The position numbers and the translations under genes are program-made. The notes beneath the pieces are model-generated. The model did not search any database. It saw only the letters and a list, made by a program, of their open reading frames with translations, and was not told the origin of the DNA. From Brevundimonas sp. UBA6550 (GTDB lineage Bacteria > Pseudomonadota > Alphaproteobacteria > Caulobacterales > Caulobacteraceae), in the NCBI RefSeq assembly GCF_002434505.1, contig NZ_DJKE01000008.1, positions 36,479 through 100,478 of the forward strand: 64,000 nucleotides of DNA, read 5' to 3'. Within the stretch, counting starts at the first letter, position 1. Each line of letters begins with the position of its first letter. Below are positions 35,029 through 44,058 of the stretch, one piece after another.

Positions 35029-35781
35029 ATGACCGACCAGCCCGCCCCGCATCGCCCGCGTTTCGTGGAGCTTTCGCCCGATCGCATCGCCCGCTTCTGG
35101 ACCGAGGCCGGCGTGGGGGCGCACACCGAGGGGGGCTGGGCCGTGCTGCTGGACGGGCGCACGCCAAAGACGCCGGACAAGGCGCCGCTGGTGCTGCCCA
35201 CCGAGGCGGCGGCGCGCATGGCGGCGGACGAATGGGCGGCGCAGGAACAGTTTCTCGATCCCTCGACCATGCCGGCGACCCGGCTGGCGTCGACCGCCAT
35301 CGACCGGATCGGCGGCGCGCGCGAGGCGGTGGCCGACGAGATCGCGGCCTATGCCGGATCGGACGTGGTCTGTTACCTGGCCGAGCATCCTACGGCGCTG
35401 GTCGAACGACAGGCGCGCGAGTGGGGGCCGTGGCGCGCCTGGGCCGCGCGGGAGATGGGGATCGTGCTGGAGCCGACCAGCGGCATCGTCCACCGGTCCC
35501 AGTCGCCCGAGGCCATCGCGCGGGTGAAGGCCCACGCCCTGACGCTGGATGACTTCCGCCTGACGGGCTTGGCGACGGCGGTGCCTCTGTTGGGGTCGGC
35601 GGTGCTGGCGCTGGCGGTCGAGCGGGGCGCGCTGACGGGCGGCGAGGCCTTCGACCTGTCGCGGATCGACGAGGCGTTTCAGGAAGATCAGTGGGGCGTG
35701 GACGCCGAAGCGGCCGAACGCACCCAGGCGCGCCGCGCCGAGGCGGAAATGCTGGATCGGTGGTTCAGGGCGCTCGATTAG
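35029..35781 (+). CDS. ATP12 family F1-ATPase assembly chaperone
   Basis: A 250-residue ATP12 protein. GGWAVLLDGRTPKTPDKAPLVLPT, AADEWAAQ and PATRLASTAID are family hallmarks, followed by the SGIVHRSQS and LGSAVLALAVERG segments. In mitochondria ATP12 chaperones the F1 alpha subunit, and alphaproteobacteria carry the ancestor. It is fourth in the crcB-rluC-like-TPR/2OG-ATP12 chain, 17 bp after the previous stop. Confidence 0.93.
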   Translation: MTDQPAPHRPRFVELSPDRIARFWTEAGVGAHTEGGWAVLLDGRTPKTPDKAPLVLPTEAAARMAADEWAAQEQFLDPSTMPATRLASTAIDRIGGAREAVADEIAAYAGSDVVCYLAEHPTALVERQAREWGPWRAWAAREMGIVLEPTSGIVHRSQSPEAIARVKAHALTLDDFRLTGLATAVPLLGSAVLALAVERGALTGGEAFDLSRIDEAFQEDQWGVDAEAAERTQARRAEAEMLDRWFRALD

Positions 35782-35785
35782 GGCG

Positions 35786-36559
35786 TCAGGCCGAGGCCGT
35801 GGACGCGGCGATCAGGGCCGTGCGTTCCTGATCGGTCAGATGGCGCCAGCGCCCCTCGGGCAGGTCGCCCAGCAGCAGCGGACCGATGCGGATGCGGTGC
35901 AGGTCCACGACCTCCAGCCCGACCAGTTCGCACATCCGGCGGATCTGGCGATACTTGCCCTCGGTCAGGATGAACCGCAGGCCCTGCGGCCCGGTCTGGG
36001 TGACGCGGGCGGGTTTCAGCGGCTTGTCGTTCAGCGACAGGCCGTGACGCAGCAGACCCAGTTTGTTCTCGGTGATCTGGCCATCGACGACAACCAGATA
36101 TTCCTTGTCCAGTTCGGACGACGGGCCGATCACCGCCTTGGCCACCACGCCGTCGGACGACAGCAGCAGAAGCCCTCGCGAATCCTCGTCCAGCCGACCG
36201 ATGGGGGGCAGGGAGGCGTCGCGGGCGGGTGTCTCGCCCTCGCCGATGCGATTGGGCGTCTTCAACAGGCGCACGGCGGGGATTTTGCCGGGATCGGGCT
36301 GGCCCGAGACGTATCCGACCGGCTTGTGCAGCACCAGGGTCATGCCCGACGCCAGGGCCGCCTGGGCCGTGTCGTTCAGGGTCAGAGTCTCGCCCGGCTG
36401 AATCTTGCGGCCCGCGTCGCCGATGGTTTCGCCGTCGATGGAGACCAGGCCGTTGGCGATCAGACTGTCGGCCTCGCGCCGGGAACAGACGCCGGTCTGG
36501 CCCAGCCATTTGTTCACGCGAACGGGTTCGTCGCCGTCATAGGTGCGGGTGAAGGCCAT
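35786..36559 (-). CDS. RluF-like rRNA pseudouridine synthase with S4 domain
   Basis: A 257-residue enzyme of the RsuA/RluB/E/F family. The S4 domain is VRVNKWLGQTGVCSRREADSLIANG. The nucleophile lies in PIGRLDEDSRGLLLLSSDG and the late motif is GKYRQIRRMCELVGLEVVDLHRIRIG. The DEDSRG variant and the MCELVG segment favour RluF-type enzymes, which act on 23S rRNA U2604 and sometimes tRNA-Tyr. It converges with the ATP12 gene, leaving four bases between stops. Confidence 0.88.
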   Translation of the reverse strand: MAFTRTYDGDEPVRVNKWLGQTGVCSRREADSLIANGLVSIDGETIGDAGRKIQPGETLTLNDTAQAALASGMTLVLHKPVGYVSGQPDPGKIPAVRLLKTPNRIGEGETPARDASLPPIGRLDEDSRGLLLLSSDGVVAKAVIGPSSELDKEYLVVVDGQITENKLGLLRHGLSLNDKPLKPARVTQTGPQGLRFILTEGKYRQIRRMCELVGLEVVDLHRIRIGPLLLGDLPEGRWRHLTDQERTALIAASTASA

Positions 36560-36623
36560 GCGATTCCGTCGTCCAGTCGATGCCGCTGTCTAGAGCCGGT
36601 CAACAGGGCGGGCAAGCCGGCCA

Positions 36624-36661
36624 TCATTTTCAGAAAATGAAAGCGCCTGATTTGCAGGCGC
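36624..36661. promoter_or_regulatory. Palindrome and adjacent hairpin in the 279-bp gap before the PfpI-like gene
   Basis: TCATTTTC-A-GAAAATGA is a perfect 17-bp palindrome (36624-36640). Two bases later GCGCCTG and CAGGCGC form a 7-bp stem with loop ATTTG (36643-36661). On the minus strand the hairpin comes first and is followed by TTTCATTTTC, which looks like an intrinsic terminator in the leader of the RluF-like gene. The remainder of the gap (36662-36838) is AT-richer than its surroundings, repeats a TCATTTTTC near 36755 and ends in the AAAGGA ribosome site of the next gene. Confidence 0.5.
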
Positions 36662-36838
36662 GCGGGTTGATGCGGATTGTTTCGACACTATATCCGTCCG
36701 CACACCCCAAATAAGCCAGAGTGCGGGACGACGCCGGTCGAACCCGTCGATTTTCATTTTTCTGGCGTCGTGGGTGAAGGATTTGCGCGCCCGAGGCGGT
36801 GAATCTGAGACATTATTGAAACCGACAAAGGATACGTC

Positions 36839-37330
36839 TTGTACGCTCAAAACAAATCTTCCGCTGGACCCCGCCGCACTGGATACAACCGCCCCGTTCC
36901 CACCCGTCTGCGCATGGGGCTGGTGATGCGGCGCAATATGGAGTTCGGACCGCTGGGCGATGTGGAGGGCGCGTTGCGGGCCGAGGGCGTGGGACTGGCG
37001 CCGATGTCGACCGGCGAGGCCAGTCTGGTGTCGGGCGGCGTGACCGTGCTGGCGACCGCCACGGCCAAGGACATCGCGGAAGGCCGGCTGAAGGGGCTGG
37101 TCGTTCCGGGCGGATCGACCGACGAGGCGTCGCTGGCCGTCGTGCGTTCGCTGATCGACCTGGCGCGCGCCAACGACCTGACTATCATCGCCTTCGCGGA
37201 CGGCGTCGCCCTGACGGCCGAACGGTTCGGCGCGACGGTCGAGGCGGAGGCGGCGATCTTCAGCGGCGGTCAGCCGACCGTGCTGAACGAGCGCACGGAC
37301 CTGTCCAAGGCCGTCGCCGCCCTGTCCTGA
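36839..37330 (+). CDS. DJ-1/PfpI-like protein lacking the nucleophilic cysteine
   Basis: A 163-residue protein whose second half follows the DJ-1/PfpI pattern: KGLVVPGGSTDEAS corresponds to the GG turn after strand 4, then SLIDLARANDLTIIAFADGVALTAE to the nucleophile elbow. Where family members have AICHG or similar, this reads AFADG, so the catalytic Cys is replaced by Ala. No other cysteine is present. It is probably a degenerate or non-enzymatic relative. The start is TTG 36839 with AAAGGA 6 nt upstream. The first 25 residues are basic and not family-like. Confidence 0.68.
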   Translation: MYAQNKSSAGPRRTGYNRPVPTRLRMGLVMRRNMEFGPLGDVEGALRAEGVGLAPMSTGEASLVSGGVTVLATATAKDIAEGRLKGLVVPGGSTDEASLAVVRSLIDLARANDLTIIAFADGVALTAERFGATVEAEAAIFSGGQPTVLNERTDLSKAVAALS

Positions 37331-37966
37331 TCAGGCGGCCCTGAACAGAAGCATCAGGTTCTCGGCCGGCATCCGCACCCTGAGCGTGGCGACCAGGCCA
37401 TGCGCGCGGGCCAGGGTCTGGACAGCGTCGCGGTCGCGCAGGCCCCAGTCGGGATTGCGCGACTTCAGGCTGTCGTCGAAGGCGGCGTTCGACGGCGCCA
37501 GCGCGACCTCCGCCTCGCGATAGGGGCCATAGAGAACGAGCAGCCCGCCCGGACGCCGCAGGGTTCGGCCGGCCAGATCCATCAGCCCCTCGGTCGCCGA
37601 CCAGGGGCTGATGTGCGTCATGTTCGCGCAATATAGGGCGTCGAAAGGCCCTGTCGGCCAGGTCGTCGGGTCCTGCGCGTCAAGGGCGAGGGGCGGCTGG
37701 AGATTCGGCAGGGACGCCGTGCGGCTCCAGGCGGCGATGCTGTCGCGCGCCTGGGCGCTGGGGTCGCTGGGCGTCCAACGCAGGGCCGGTAGGGCGGACG
37801 AAAAGGCGACGGCGTGTTCGCCCGAACCCGAGGCGACCTCCAGCACCGATCCGGCAGCCGGCAGATGGGCGCGCAGGACCCGCAGAATGGCCTGGGCGTT
37901 GCGCCGGGCGGCCGGCGAAGTCAGGGCGCCGTCGGGCAGGGCGGCGATGGAATCCAGGCTGTTCAT
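37331..37966 (-). CDS. DUF938 SAM-dependent methyltransferase
   Basis: A 211-residue class I methyltransferase-like protein: SPAARRNAQAILRVLRAHLP, the SAM-binding motif VLEVASGSGEHAVAF, PSDPSAQARDSIAAW, and YCANMTHISPWSATEGLM are DUF938 signatures. The substrate is unknown. The start at MNSLDSIA (37966) avoids a 37-codon unrelated extension. Its stop directly abuts the stop of the PfpI-like gene. Confidence 0.88.
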   Translation of the reverse strand: MNSLDSIAALPDGALTSPAARRNAQAILRVLRAHLPAAGSVLEVASGSGEHAVAFSSALPALRWTPSDPSAQARDSIAAWSRTASLPNLQPPLALDAQDPTTWPTGPFDALYCANMTHISPWSATEGLMDLAGRTLRRPGGLLVLYGPYREAEVALAPSNAAFDDSLKSRNPDWGLRDRDAVQTLARAHGLVATLRVRMPAENLMLLFRAA

Positions 37967-38042
37967 ACGTCCTGATACTCCGGGACGGCGGCTTGGGCAT
38001 CTGCGATTTCTTGCCGCGAAAGCCGAATGATACGTCCATTTC

Positions 38043-38083
38043 TTGCGCAATTTGACGATGAAACCGCTGGGGCGCATTGCGCC
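38043..38083. promoter_or_regulatory. Dyads in the promoter region of the PEP carboxykinase gene
   Basis: The 202-bp divergent gap between the DUF938 gene and the PEP carboxykinase gene contains the palindrome TTGCGCAA (38043-38050) and the hyphenated dyad GGCGC-ATT-GCGCC (38071-38083). Either may be an operator for this gluconeogenic gene. No known regulator consensus is recognised. Confidence 0.35.
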
Positions 38084-38168
38084 TGTAACAGTGCGTGATC
38101 GTAGTGTTTTCGGGTCATGGCGGCGTCAGATCGCCAGACCTCCTTTGCTCAGGAGACGTCCATTGTCC

Positions 38169-40010
38169 ATGTCCACCACGCCCGGATTGCGTCCGGCGCC
38201 CACCCATCATGCCGGGCTGATCGCCTGGGTCGAGCAGATCGCCGCCCTGACCCGGCCCGCCCGCGTTCATTGGTGCGACGGATCCGAGGCCGAGAAGCAG
38301 GCTATCGTCGCCGACCTGCTGGCCAAGGGCACGCTGAAGGCGCTGGATCAGGACAAGCGGCCGGGATGCTACTACGCCGCCTCCGATCCGCGCGACGTCG
38401 CGCGGGTGGAGAGCCGCACCTTCATCTGTTCGGAAGATGAGGCGGACGCCGGTCCGACCAACAACTGGGCCGATCCCATCGCGATGCGCGAGCGTCTGGC
38501 GGGGCTGTTCGACGGCTGCATGGCCGGGCGGACCATGTATGTCGCGCCCTTCTGCATGGGGCCGCTGGGTTCGGAGATCAGCGCCCTGGGCGTCGAGATC
38601 ACCGACAGCGGCTATGTCGCCCTGTCGATGGGCGTGATGACCCGGATGGGCAAGCCGGCGCTGGATCAGTTGGGCGACAAGGGCGTGTTCGTGCCCGCCG
38701 TCCATACGCTGGGCGCGCCGTTGGCCCAGGCGCAGGCCGATGTGCCGTGGCCCTGCAACGACGACAAATGGATCGTCCATTTCCCCGAGACGCGCGAAAT
38801 CTGGTCCTATGGCTCCGGCTATGGCGGCAACGCCCTGTTGGGCAAGAAATGCTATGCGCTGCGGATCGCCTCGGTCATGGCCCGCGACGAGGGCTGGCTG
38901 GCCGAACATATGCTGATCCTGAAACTAACCGATCCCAAGGGACGCGCCAAATATGTCGCCGCCGCCTTCCCCTCGGCCTGCGGCAAGACGAACCTGGCCA
39001 TGCTGCAGCCGAGCCTGCCGGGCTGGAAGGCCGAGACCATCGGCGACGACATCGCCTGGATGCGGTTCGGCGATGACGGACGGCTGTATGCCGTGAACCC
39101 CGAGGCTGGCTTCTTCGGCGTGGCGCCCGGCACCAGCCGTGACACCAACCACAATGCGCTGGAGACCCTGGCGACCAACACCATCTTCACCAACACCGCC
39201 CTGACCGAAGACGGCGACGTGTGGTGGGAGGGGATGACCAAGACCGCGCCCGACGGTCTGACCAACTGGAAGGGTCAGCCGCACGATCCGGCGTCGGGCG
39301 AGCCGGCGGCCCATCCGAACGCCCGCTTCGCCTCGCCCGCCGGCCAATGCCCCGCCATCGCGCCGGAGTGGGAGGACCCCAGGGGCGTGCCCATCGACGC
39401 CATCCTGTTCGGCGGACGTCGGGCCAGCGCCGTGCCGCTGGTGACGGAGGCGTTCGACTGGGAGCACGGGGTGTTCATGGGATCGACCGTGGCGTCGGAA
39501 GGCACGGCGGCGGCCGAGAACAAGGTCGGGGAACTGCGCCGCGACCCGTTCGCCATGCTGCCCTTCTGCGGTTACAATATGGGCGACTATTTCGCCCATT
39601 GGCTGAAGATGGGGCAGGGGCGCGACGCCGCGAAACTGCCGCGCATCTTCTTCGTCAACTGGTTCAGGAAGGATCAGGACGGCCGCTTCGTCTGGCCGGG
39701 ATTCGGCGACAATGCGCGCGTGCTGAAATGGATCAGCGAGCGGATCGACGGCGAGGCGACGGCCGTGGACACCGCCGTTGGTCGGGTGCCGTCGCCCGAG
39801 GCGCTGGACCTGTTGGGTCTGGACCTGACGGCGGCGCAGTTGTCGATCCTCTTGGATGTGGACGCCGGCGTCTGGGCCGAGGAGGCGGCGCTGATCCCCG
39901 ACTTCTATCGCCGGTTCGGCGAGCGACTGCCGGCCGCATTGTGGGACCAGCACGCGGCTCTGGTCGCGCGGCTCGACCGGGCCGCAGGGGCCTCGATGGC
40001 GGCGGAATAG
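38169..40010 (+). CDS. pckG: Phosphoenolpyruvate carboxykinase (GTP)
   Basis: A 613-residue GTP-type PEPCK, converting oxaloacetate plus GTP to PEP for gluconeogenesis. It is distinct from the ATP form common in bacteria. Landmarks are the R-loop [20 protein letters not shown], the P-loop with reactive Cys in [13 protein letters not shown], the metal site GDDIAWMRF and the GTP region [17 protein letters not shown] at 38163 has AGGAGA 7 nt upstream, whereas ATG 38169 is 13 nt away, so two extra residues (Met-Ser) are possible. Confidence 0.95.
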   Translation: MSTTPGLRPAPTHHAGLIAWVEQIAALTRPARVHWCDGSEAEKQAIVADLLAKGTLKALDQDKRPGCYYAASDPRDVARVESRTFICSEDEADAGPTNNWADPIAMRERLAGLFDGCMAGRTMYVAPFCMGPLGSEISALGVEITDSGYVALSMGVMTRMGKPALDQLGDKGVFVPAVHTLGAPLAQAQADVPWPCNDDKWIVHFPETREIWSYGSGYGGNALLGKKCYALRIASVMARDEGWLAEHMLILKLTDPKGRAKYVAAAFPSACGKTNLAMLQPSLPGWKAETIGDDIAWMRFGDDGRLYAVNPEAGFFGVAPGTSRDTNHNALETLATNTIFTNTALTEDGDVWWEGMTKTAPDGLTNWKGQPHDPASGEPAAHPNARFASPAGQCPAIAPEWEDPRGVPIDAILFGGRRASAVPLVTEAFDWEHGVFMGSTVASEGTAAAENKVGELRRDPFAMLPFCGYNMGDYFAHWLKMGQGRDAAKLPRIFFVNWFRKDQDGRFVWPGFGDNARVLKWISERIDGEATAVDTAVGRVPSPEALDLLGLDLTAAQLSILLDVDAGVWAEEAALIPDFYRRFGERLPAALWDQHAALVARLDRAAGASMAAE

Positions 40011-40057
40011 GCCGCCGACACTTGCATTGAGGACGTCGCGGGTCGATCAGACGGGCC

Positions 40058-41071
40058 GTGACGTCTTCCTCCTCCATCGTGATCGTCGGCGCCGGCGTGC
40101 TTGGCCTCTGCACGGCGTTCGAACTGCATCGGCGCGGGCGCTCCTTTTTGGTGGTCGATCCCGGCGAAGCGAACGCGTCTGCGGTCGCGGCGGGCATGAT
40201 CGCCCCGGCGATGGAGGCGGCGATAGACGACGCCTCGCCGGAACGGGCCGCCCTGTTCCGCGAGTCCCGCGACCTGTGGCCGGATTTCGCCCAGGCCGCC
40301 GGAATCGCTTTGGCGAGGCGACCGGCGGAATGGCGCGGCGGGGACGCGGCGGTGATCGCCGCGCGGATGCGGGCGCTGGGGTTTCAAGCGTCGTTGAACG
40401 GCGACCGAGTCGTCACGGACGAGGACTATCAGGTCAATCCAGGCCAGGCGCTGGCGGCGATGAAGGCGGCCTTGAGCGATGCGGTCATGACCGGGCGTGT
40501 GGAGGCGGTTCGTCGCACGGGCGGAGGATGGCGTGTGCAGACGGATCGCCGCGCGCTGCAGACCGACGCCGTGGTGCTGGCGACGGGCGCTGAGGGGGCC
40601 GTTCTCGGCCTGCCCCAGGCGGTGCGCCAACAGGTGGCGGCGATCCAGCCCATTCGCGGTCAGATCGGCACGATGACGCAGGCTTTGGCGGCCCATGTGG
40701 TGCGCGGGCCCGGCGCCTATGTCGCGCCGATGGGGACGGGCGTGGTCGTGGGCGCGACGATGGAGCCGGGGCGTCGCGACACGGCGCCGGACGCGGCGGC
40801 GGGCGAGCGCCTGGTTCAGGCCGCGTGGCGGGTGTTGGGTCGGACGCTTGAGCCGCTGGAGATCGAATGGCGCGCGGGCGTGCGCGGGGCCACGGCGGAT
40901 GGTCTGCCGCTGGCGGGCGCGGCGCCGGGGGGGCCGGGGCTATTCATGGCCTTGGCGCCGCGCCGCAATGGTTGGCTGCTGGGGCCGCTGGTCGGCCAGG
41001 TGGTCGCCGATGCGATCGAGGGGCGGGCGGCGTCGCTGCACGCCCGCGCCCTCGACCCCGGTCGGTTCTAG
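40058..41071 (+). CDS. FAD-dependent amine oxidase (DAO/ThiO-like)
   Basis: A 337-residue D-amino acid oxidase-family flavoprotein. The dinucleotide-binding motif [19 protein letters not shown] is at the N-terminus, VLATGAEGA is mid-protein and the C-terminal flavin region [17 protein letters not shown] is clear. Glycine oxidase ThiO in thiamine synthesis is the nearest named relative, but no thiamine genes are adjacent, so D-amino acid or sarcosine-type oxidation is equally possible. The start is GTG 40058. It overlaps the convergent tonB-like gene by four bases. Confidence 0.82.
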   Translation: MTSSSSIVIVGAGVLGLCTAFELHRRGRSFLVVDPGEANASAVAAGMIAPAMEAAIDDASPERAALFRESRDLWPDFAQAAGIALARRPAEWRGGDAAVIAARMRALGFQASLNGDRVVTDEDYQVNPGQALAAMKAALSDAVMTGRVEAVRRTGGGWRVQTDRRALQTDAVVLATGAEGAVLGLPQAVRQQVAAIQPIRGQIGTMTQALAAHVVRGPGAYVAPMGTGVVVGATMEPGRRDTAPDAAAGERLVQAAWRVLGRTLEPLEIEWRAGVRGATADGLPLAGAAPGGPGLFMALAPRRNGWLLGPLVGQVVADAIEGRAASLHARALDPGRF

Positions 41072-41802
41072 CCCTCCATCGCGAAGCGGACGGTGAAGTT
41101 GACCGTGGCCCCGTCGACGGGGCGGCCGTCAACGGTGCGCGGATTCATGCGGAAGTCGCGCGTCAGGCTCTGCGCCGCGCGACCGAAGCCCTGACCGCTG
41201 GGCGTTTCGCCCACGACGCGACAACCAGTCAGACCGCCGTCCACCCGCACCATGCACGAAAGGCTGGCGGAACCCGGCGTGCCGTTGTCCGCCGCGCGAG
41301 ACGGATAGGCCCGCGCCATCTGCGCCGCGGACGGACGGCTGGCCCAGGTCGGATTGTTGATCACCGAGGGCGCGCGGGGCGGGGTCTCGACCGTGGCCGT
41401 GCCGCCTTCGACGCCGGTTGGGGCGACGCTGATGATCGGCAAGCCCGGTTGAGCGGTAGCGACACCGGGCTCAGGCGGGGTCAGCGGGATCGTTTCCACG
41501 GTATTCGGCGCAGGAAGCGGTGAGTTATGAACAGGCGTCGGCGGCGCCGCTGTTTCCGGGGTCGGTAATGGCTTGGGTTTGGGTGGCGTTTCCATCGTGA
41601 CCCTGAAGATCGGCTCATCTGGGATCGGATCGCTTATTCCGCTCAGCTCGAACCGTTGATTGTAAAGCACCACGCCCGCCGCGACGTGCAGGATCACCGA
41701 GACGCCGATGGCGGTTAGCATCCAGCGCGGGATGGGTTTCTTGCGTTCCCCGAAGTCGATGGGGCTGATCAAGCCGGGTCCGCCGGCGGTTTGCATCATC
41801 AT
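41068..41802 (-). CDS. TonB family energy transducer
   Basis: A 244-residue TonB-like protein. One N-terminal membrane anchor ([22 protein letters not shown], here with the family His) is followed by a Pro-rich periplasmic linker (residues about 65-160) and a C-terminal TonB domain with [34 protein letters not shown]. It passes proton-motive-force energy from ExbBD to outer-membrane receptors. A plausible client in the window is the receptor at 58671-61298. GGGAG lies 8 nt upstream of the first of three adjacent ATGs. Confidence 0.88.
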   Translation of the reverse strand: MMMQTAGGPGLISPIDFGERKKPIPRWMLTAIGVSVILHVAAGVVLYNQRFELSGISDPIPDEPIFRVTMETPPKPKPLPTPETAAPPTPVHNSPLPAPNTVETIPLTPPEPGVATAQPGLPIISVAPTGVEGGTATVETPPRAPSVINNPTWASRPSAAQMARAYPSRAADNGTPGSASLSCMVRVDGGLTGCRVVGETPSGQGFGRAAQSLTRDFRMNPRTVDGRPVDGATVNFTVRFAMEG

Positions 41803-41930
41803 GGCCTAACTCCCTCGTTCACCGCCCCCGCAGCGCCCGTAAGGTGAAGTTGAGCGCGCAGGTTGTGGCGGCTTTGCGGCAAGCCGAGCGCGTTCGACCA
41901 ACGTCGATCCGTTAACGCCGCCGTCAAGGA

Positions 41931-41945
41931 TTAGGGATTGGTTAA
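41931..41945 (+). promoter_or_regulatory. CtrA-like box TTAG-N7-TTAA before the transglycosylase gene
   Basis: One perfect TTAA and one single-mismatch half-site are separated by the correct 7 bases, ending 24 bp upstream of the ATG at 41970. The CtrA consensus in Caulobacterales is TTAA-N7-TTAA. This is motif evidence only. The gap from 41803 to 41969 also serves the divergent tonB-like gene. Confidence 0.5.
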
Positions 41946-41969
41946 CCACGTTCGCCGACCATTGCGCGC

Positions 41970-42767
41970 ATGGGCATCGGAGCGATTCCATCGGCAGGCG
42001 GGGTTGAGGCGGCGATCAGGCGCGCCTCGGCGGCCGTGGGCGTGGACTATGACTTCATGGTCAAGACCGCGCGGCGCGAAAGCGCGATGAACCCCTCGGC
42101 CAAGGCCCCGACGTCTTCGGCGGCGGGCCTGTTCCAGTTCATCGAACAGACCTGGCTGGGCACGGTCAAGCAGCATGGCGCCCAGCATGGCTATGGACAA
42201 TACGCCGACCTGATCCATCGCGGATCGGACGGCCGCTGGCGGGTGGAGGGGTCGGCGCGCAATGTGGTGCTGGACCTGCGTTTCGATCCGCACGCCGCGT
42301 CGACCATGGCGGCGGAGCTGACGGCGTCCAACGCCGCCTATCTGCGCGGACGCACGGGCAAGGAGCCGGGGGCCGGCGATCTCTATGCCGCACACTTCCT
42401 GGGACCGGCGGGGGCGGCGGACCTGATGCAGGCGATGGATCGCAATCCGGGCGGCAGCGCGGCGGCCCTGTTCCCCCAGGCGGCGCGCGCGAACCGCAGC
42501 ATCTTCTATCGCGACGGTCGCGCGGCCACAGTGGCCGAGGTTCACGCCAATCTGCAGCGCACGGCGGGCGAGGGCGCGCCGGCGGCCGGAGCGGGCGAGC
42601 CGCGCTATTTGACGCCCAATCTGAGCGACCAGGACCAAATGCTGGCCGCGCGGCTGGACCGGCTGAAGCAGGACCAGGGGCTTCTGGCCCTGTTGCTGGG
42701 CCAGGACGGATCGTCCAGCAGCGGCTTCGGCGGCGCCTTCTCGCCAATGGGCAAGGAAACGACCTGA
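41970..42767 (+). CDS. Lytic transglycosylase, SLT domain, without signal peptide
   Basis: A 265-residue protein with a goose-type/SLT fold: the catalytic Glu in ARRESAMNPSAKAP, then SSAAGLFQFIEQTWL, and YAAHFLGPAGAADLM. It cuts peptidoglycan glycan strands with anhydro-sugar formation. The N-terminus (GIGAIPSAGGVEAAIRRA) is not a Sec signal, so export may go through a flagellar or other secretion system, as for some flagellum-associated muramidases. The C-terminal 60 residues are Gly/Ser/Ala-rich. Confidence 0.85.
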   Translation: MGIGAIPSAGGVEAAIRRASAAVGVDYDFMVKTARRESAMNPSAKAPTSSAAGLFQFIEQTWLGTVKQHGAQHGYGQYADLIHRGSDGRWRVEGSARNVVLDLRFDPHAASTMAAELTASNAAYLRGRTGKEPGAGDLYAAHFLGPAGAADLMQAMDRNPGGSAAALFPQAARANRSIFYRDGRAATVAEVHANLQRTAGEGAPAAGAGEPRYLTPNLSDQDQMLAARLDRLKQDQGLLALLLGQDGSSSSGFGGAFSPMGKETT

Positions 42768-42790
42768 GTTCTGTGAACTTCAACCGGTGG

Positions 42791-42805
42791 TAAACCGCCC
42801 GTTAA
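42791..42805 (+). promoter_or_regulatory. CtrA-like box TAAA-N7-TTAA before the first DUF2336 gene
   Basis: One perfect TTAA half-site and one half-site with a single mismatch, correctly spaced, ending 51 bp before ATG 42857. The second DUF2336 gene has the same degenerate form at almost the same distance. Confidence 0.45.
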
Positions 42806-42856
42806 GCATGGCAGTCTCATTTTGGGATCAACGCCCGATTCCCTGACGAGCCGTCC

Positions 42857-43996
42857 ATGACCGCCTATCGCGCACGCCTGACCGAAGTGGACATTCGTCG
42901 CCTGATCAAGGCGGCGGACGACGACGAGCGCGCGGAGGCGGCGCACAAGCTGTGTCGCAACATGGAGCGCGCGGAACTGGGCGAGGAGGACCGTGCGGCG
43001 GCGCAGAAGATTCTGCGGATGCTGGCTAACGACGCCGCCGAACTGGTGCGGCGCGCCATGGCGGTGACGCTGAAGGCGTCGGACCTGATCCCCAACGATG
43101 TGGCGCGAAAGCTGGCCGGGGACCTGGACAGCATCGCCCTGCCGATCATCGCCGCCTCGCCCGCCTTCAGCGACGAGGATCTGATCGAGATCGTGCGCGC
43201 GGGCTCGACCGTGCGGCAGGTGGCGGTGGCGGGTCGGACGCGGGTGTCGCGCGACGTCGCCGACGTTCTGGCCGGCGAGGGCTGCGAGCAGGCGGTGCGG
43301 GTTCTGGCGGCAAACGACAACGCCGATCTGTCCGAAGGCTCGCTGGCCGTCGTGGTCGAACGGTTCGCCGAGACGCCGGAGGTGCTGACCGCCGTCGCCT
43401 ATCGCCAGGTTCTGCCGTTGCAGGTCACCGAGCGGCTGATCCAACTGGCCAGCGACACGGTGCGCGAACATCTGATCAGCCGCCATGCCGTGGCGCCCGA
43501 AACCGCCATCCGCCTGGCCCAGTATGCGCGCGAGCGCACGACCGTCGATCTGGTCGATCAGGCGGGCGTCAGCGCGGATCTGGCCGCCTTCATGACCCAG
43601 CTGAATGCGCGCCGGGTCCTGAACGCCTCCCTGCTGCTGCGCGGATTGGCGCGGGGGCAGATGGCGATGTTCGAATATGGTCTGGCCGAGTTGGCCAATA
43701 CGCCCCATCACCGCGCCTGGTTGATGGTGCATGACGCCGGGCCGCTAGGGTTGAAGGCCATCTATGATCGGGCGGGCCTGCCGCCGCGCCTGTTCCCCGC
43801 CTTCCGCGCCGGCGTGGACACCTGGCGCGCACTGGCGGCCGAGGGGATCGACACGTCCAGCACCCTATTCCGCGAACAGATGCTGGAGCGATTCCTGACG
43901 CAGCGCCCGAATGTGCTACGCGACGACCTGGCCTATCTGATGGAGCGACTGGATCAGTCGCCCGCCGCCGGCCACGCCGCCGCCAACGCGGCCTGA
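42857..43996 (+). CDS. DUF2336 domain-containing protein (first copy)
   Basis: A 379-residue all-helical, HEAT-like protein of the DUF2336 family: DIRRLIKAADDDERAEAAHKLCRN, IPNDVARKLAGDLDSIALPIIAASPAFSDEDLIEIVRAG and SDTVREHLISRHAVAPETAIRLAQYARE are characteristic. No enzyme motif or membrane segment. The family is alphaproteobacterial and its role is not established. A second, diverged member lies at 45422-46549 with an Hpt protein and NAD kinase between them. A bidirectional terminator follows. Confidence 0.87.
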   Translation: MTAYRARLTEVDIRRLIKAADDDERAEAAHKLCRNMERAELGEEDRAAAQKILRMLANDAAELVRRAMAVTLKASDLIPNDVARKLAGDLDSIALPIIAASPAFSDEDLIEIVRAGSTVRQVAVAGRTRVSRDVADVLAGEGCEQAVRVLAANDNADLSEGSLAVVVERFAETPEVLTAVAYRQVLPLQVTERLIQLASDTVREHLISRHAVAPETAIRLAQYARERTTVDLVDQAGVSADLAAFMTQLNARRVLNASLLLRGLARGQMAMFEYGLAELANTPHHRAWLMVHDAGPLGLKAIYDRAGLPPRLFPAFRAGVDTWRALAAEGIDTSSTLFREQMLERFLTQRPNVLRDDLAYLMERLDQSPAAGHAAANAA

Positions 43997-44008
43997 TCGC
44001 CAAACGAG

Positions 44009-44037
44009 AAAAGGCCCGCCGAACGGCGGGCCTTTTT
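44009..44037. terminator. Bidirectional intrinsic terminator
   Basis: AAAAGGCCCGCC (44009-44020), a GAAC loop, then GGCGGGCCTTTT (44025-44036): a 12-bp stem with an A-run on one side and T-run on the other. It lies between the convergent DUF2336 and Hpt genes and should end transcription from both. Confidence 0.93.
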
Positions 44038-44058
44038 CCTTGCGGTCTTCAGCCTGGT

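Noticed and set aside
36590..36850. 86-codon minus-strand frame in the gap before the PfpI-like gene
   Set aside because: No ribosome site, crosses the palindrome and the start of the opposite-strand gene, and has no family features.
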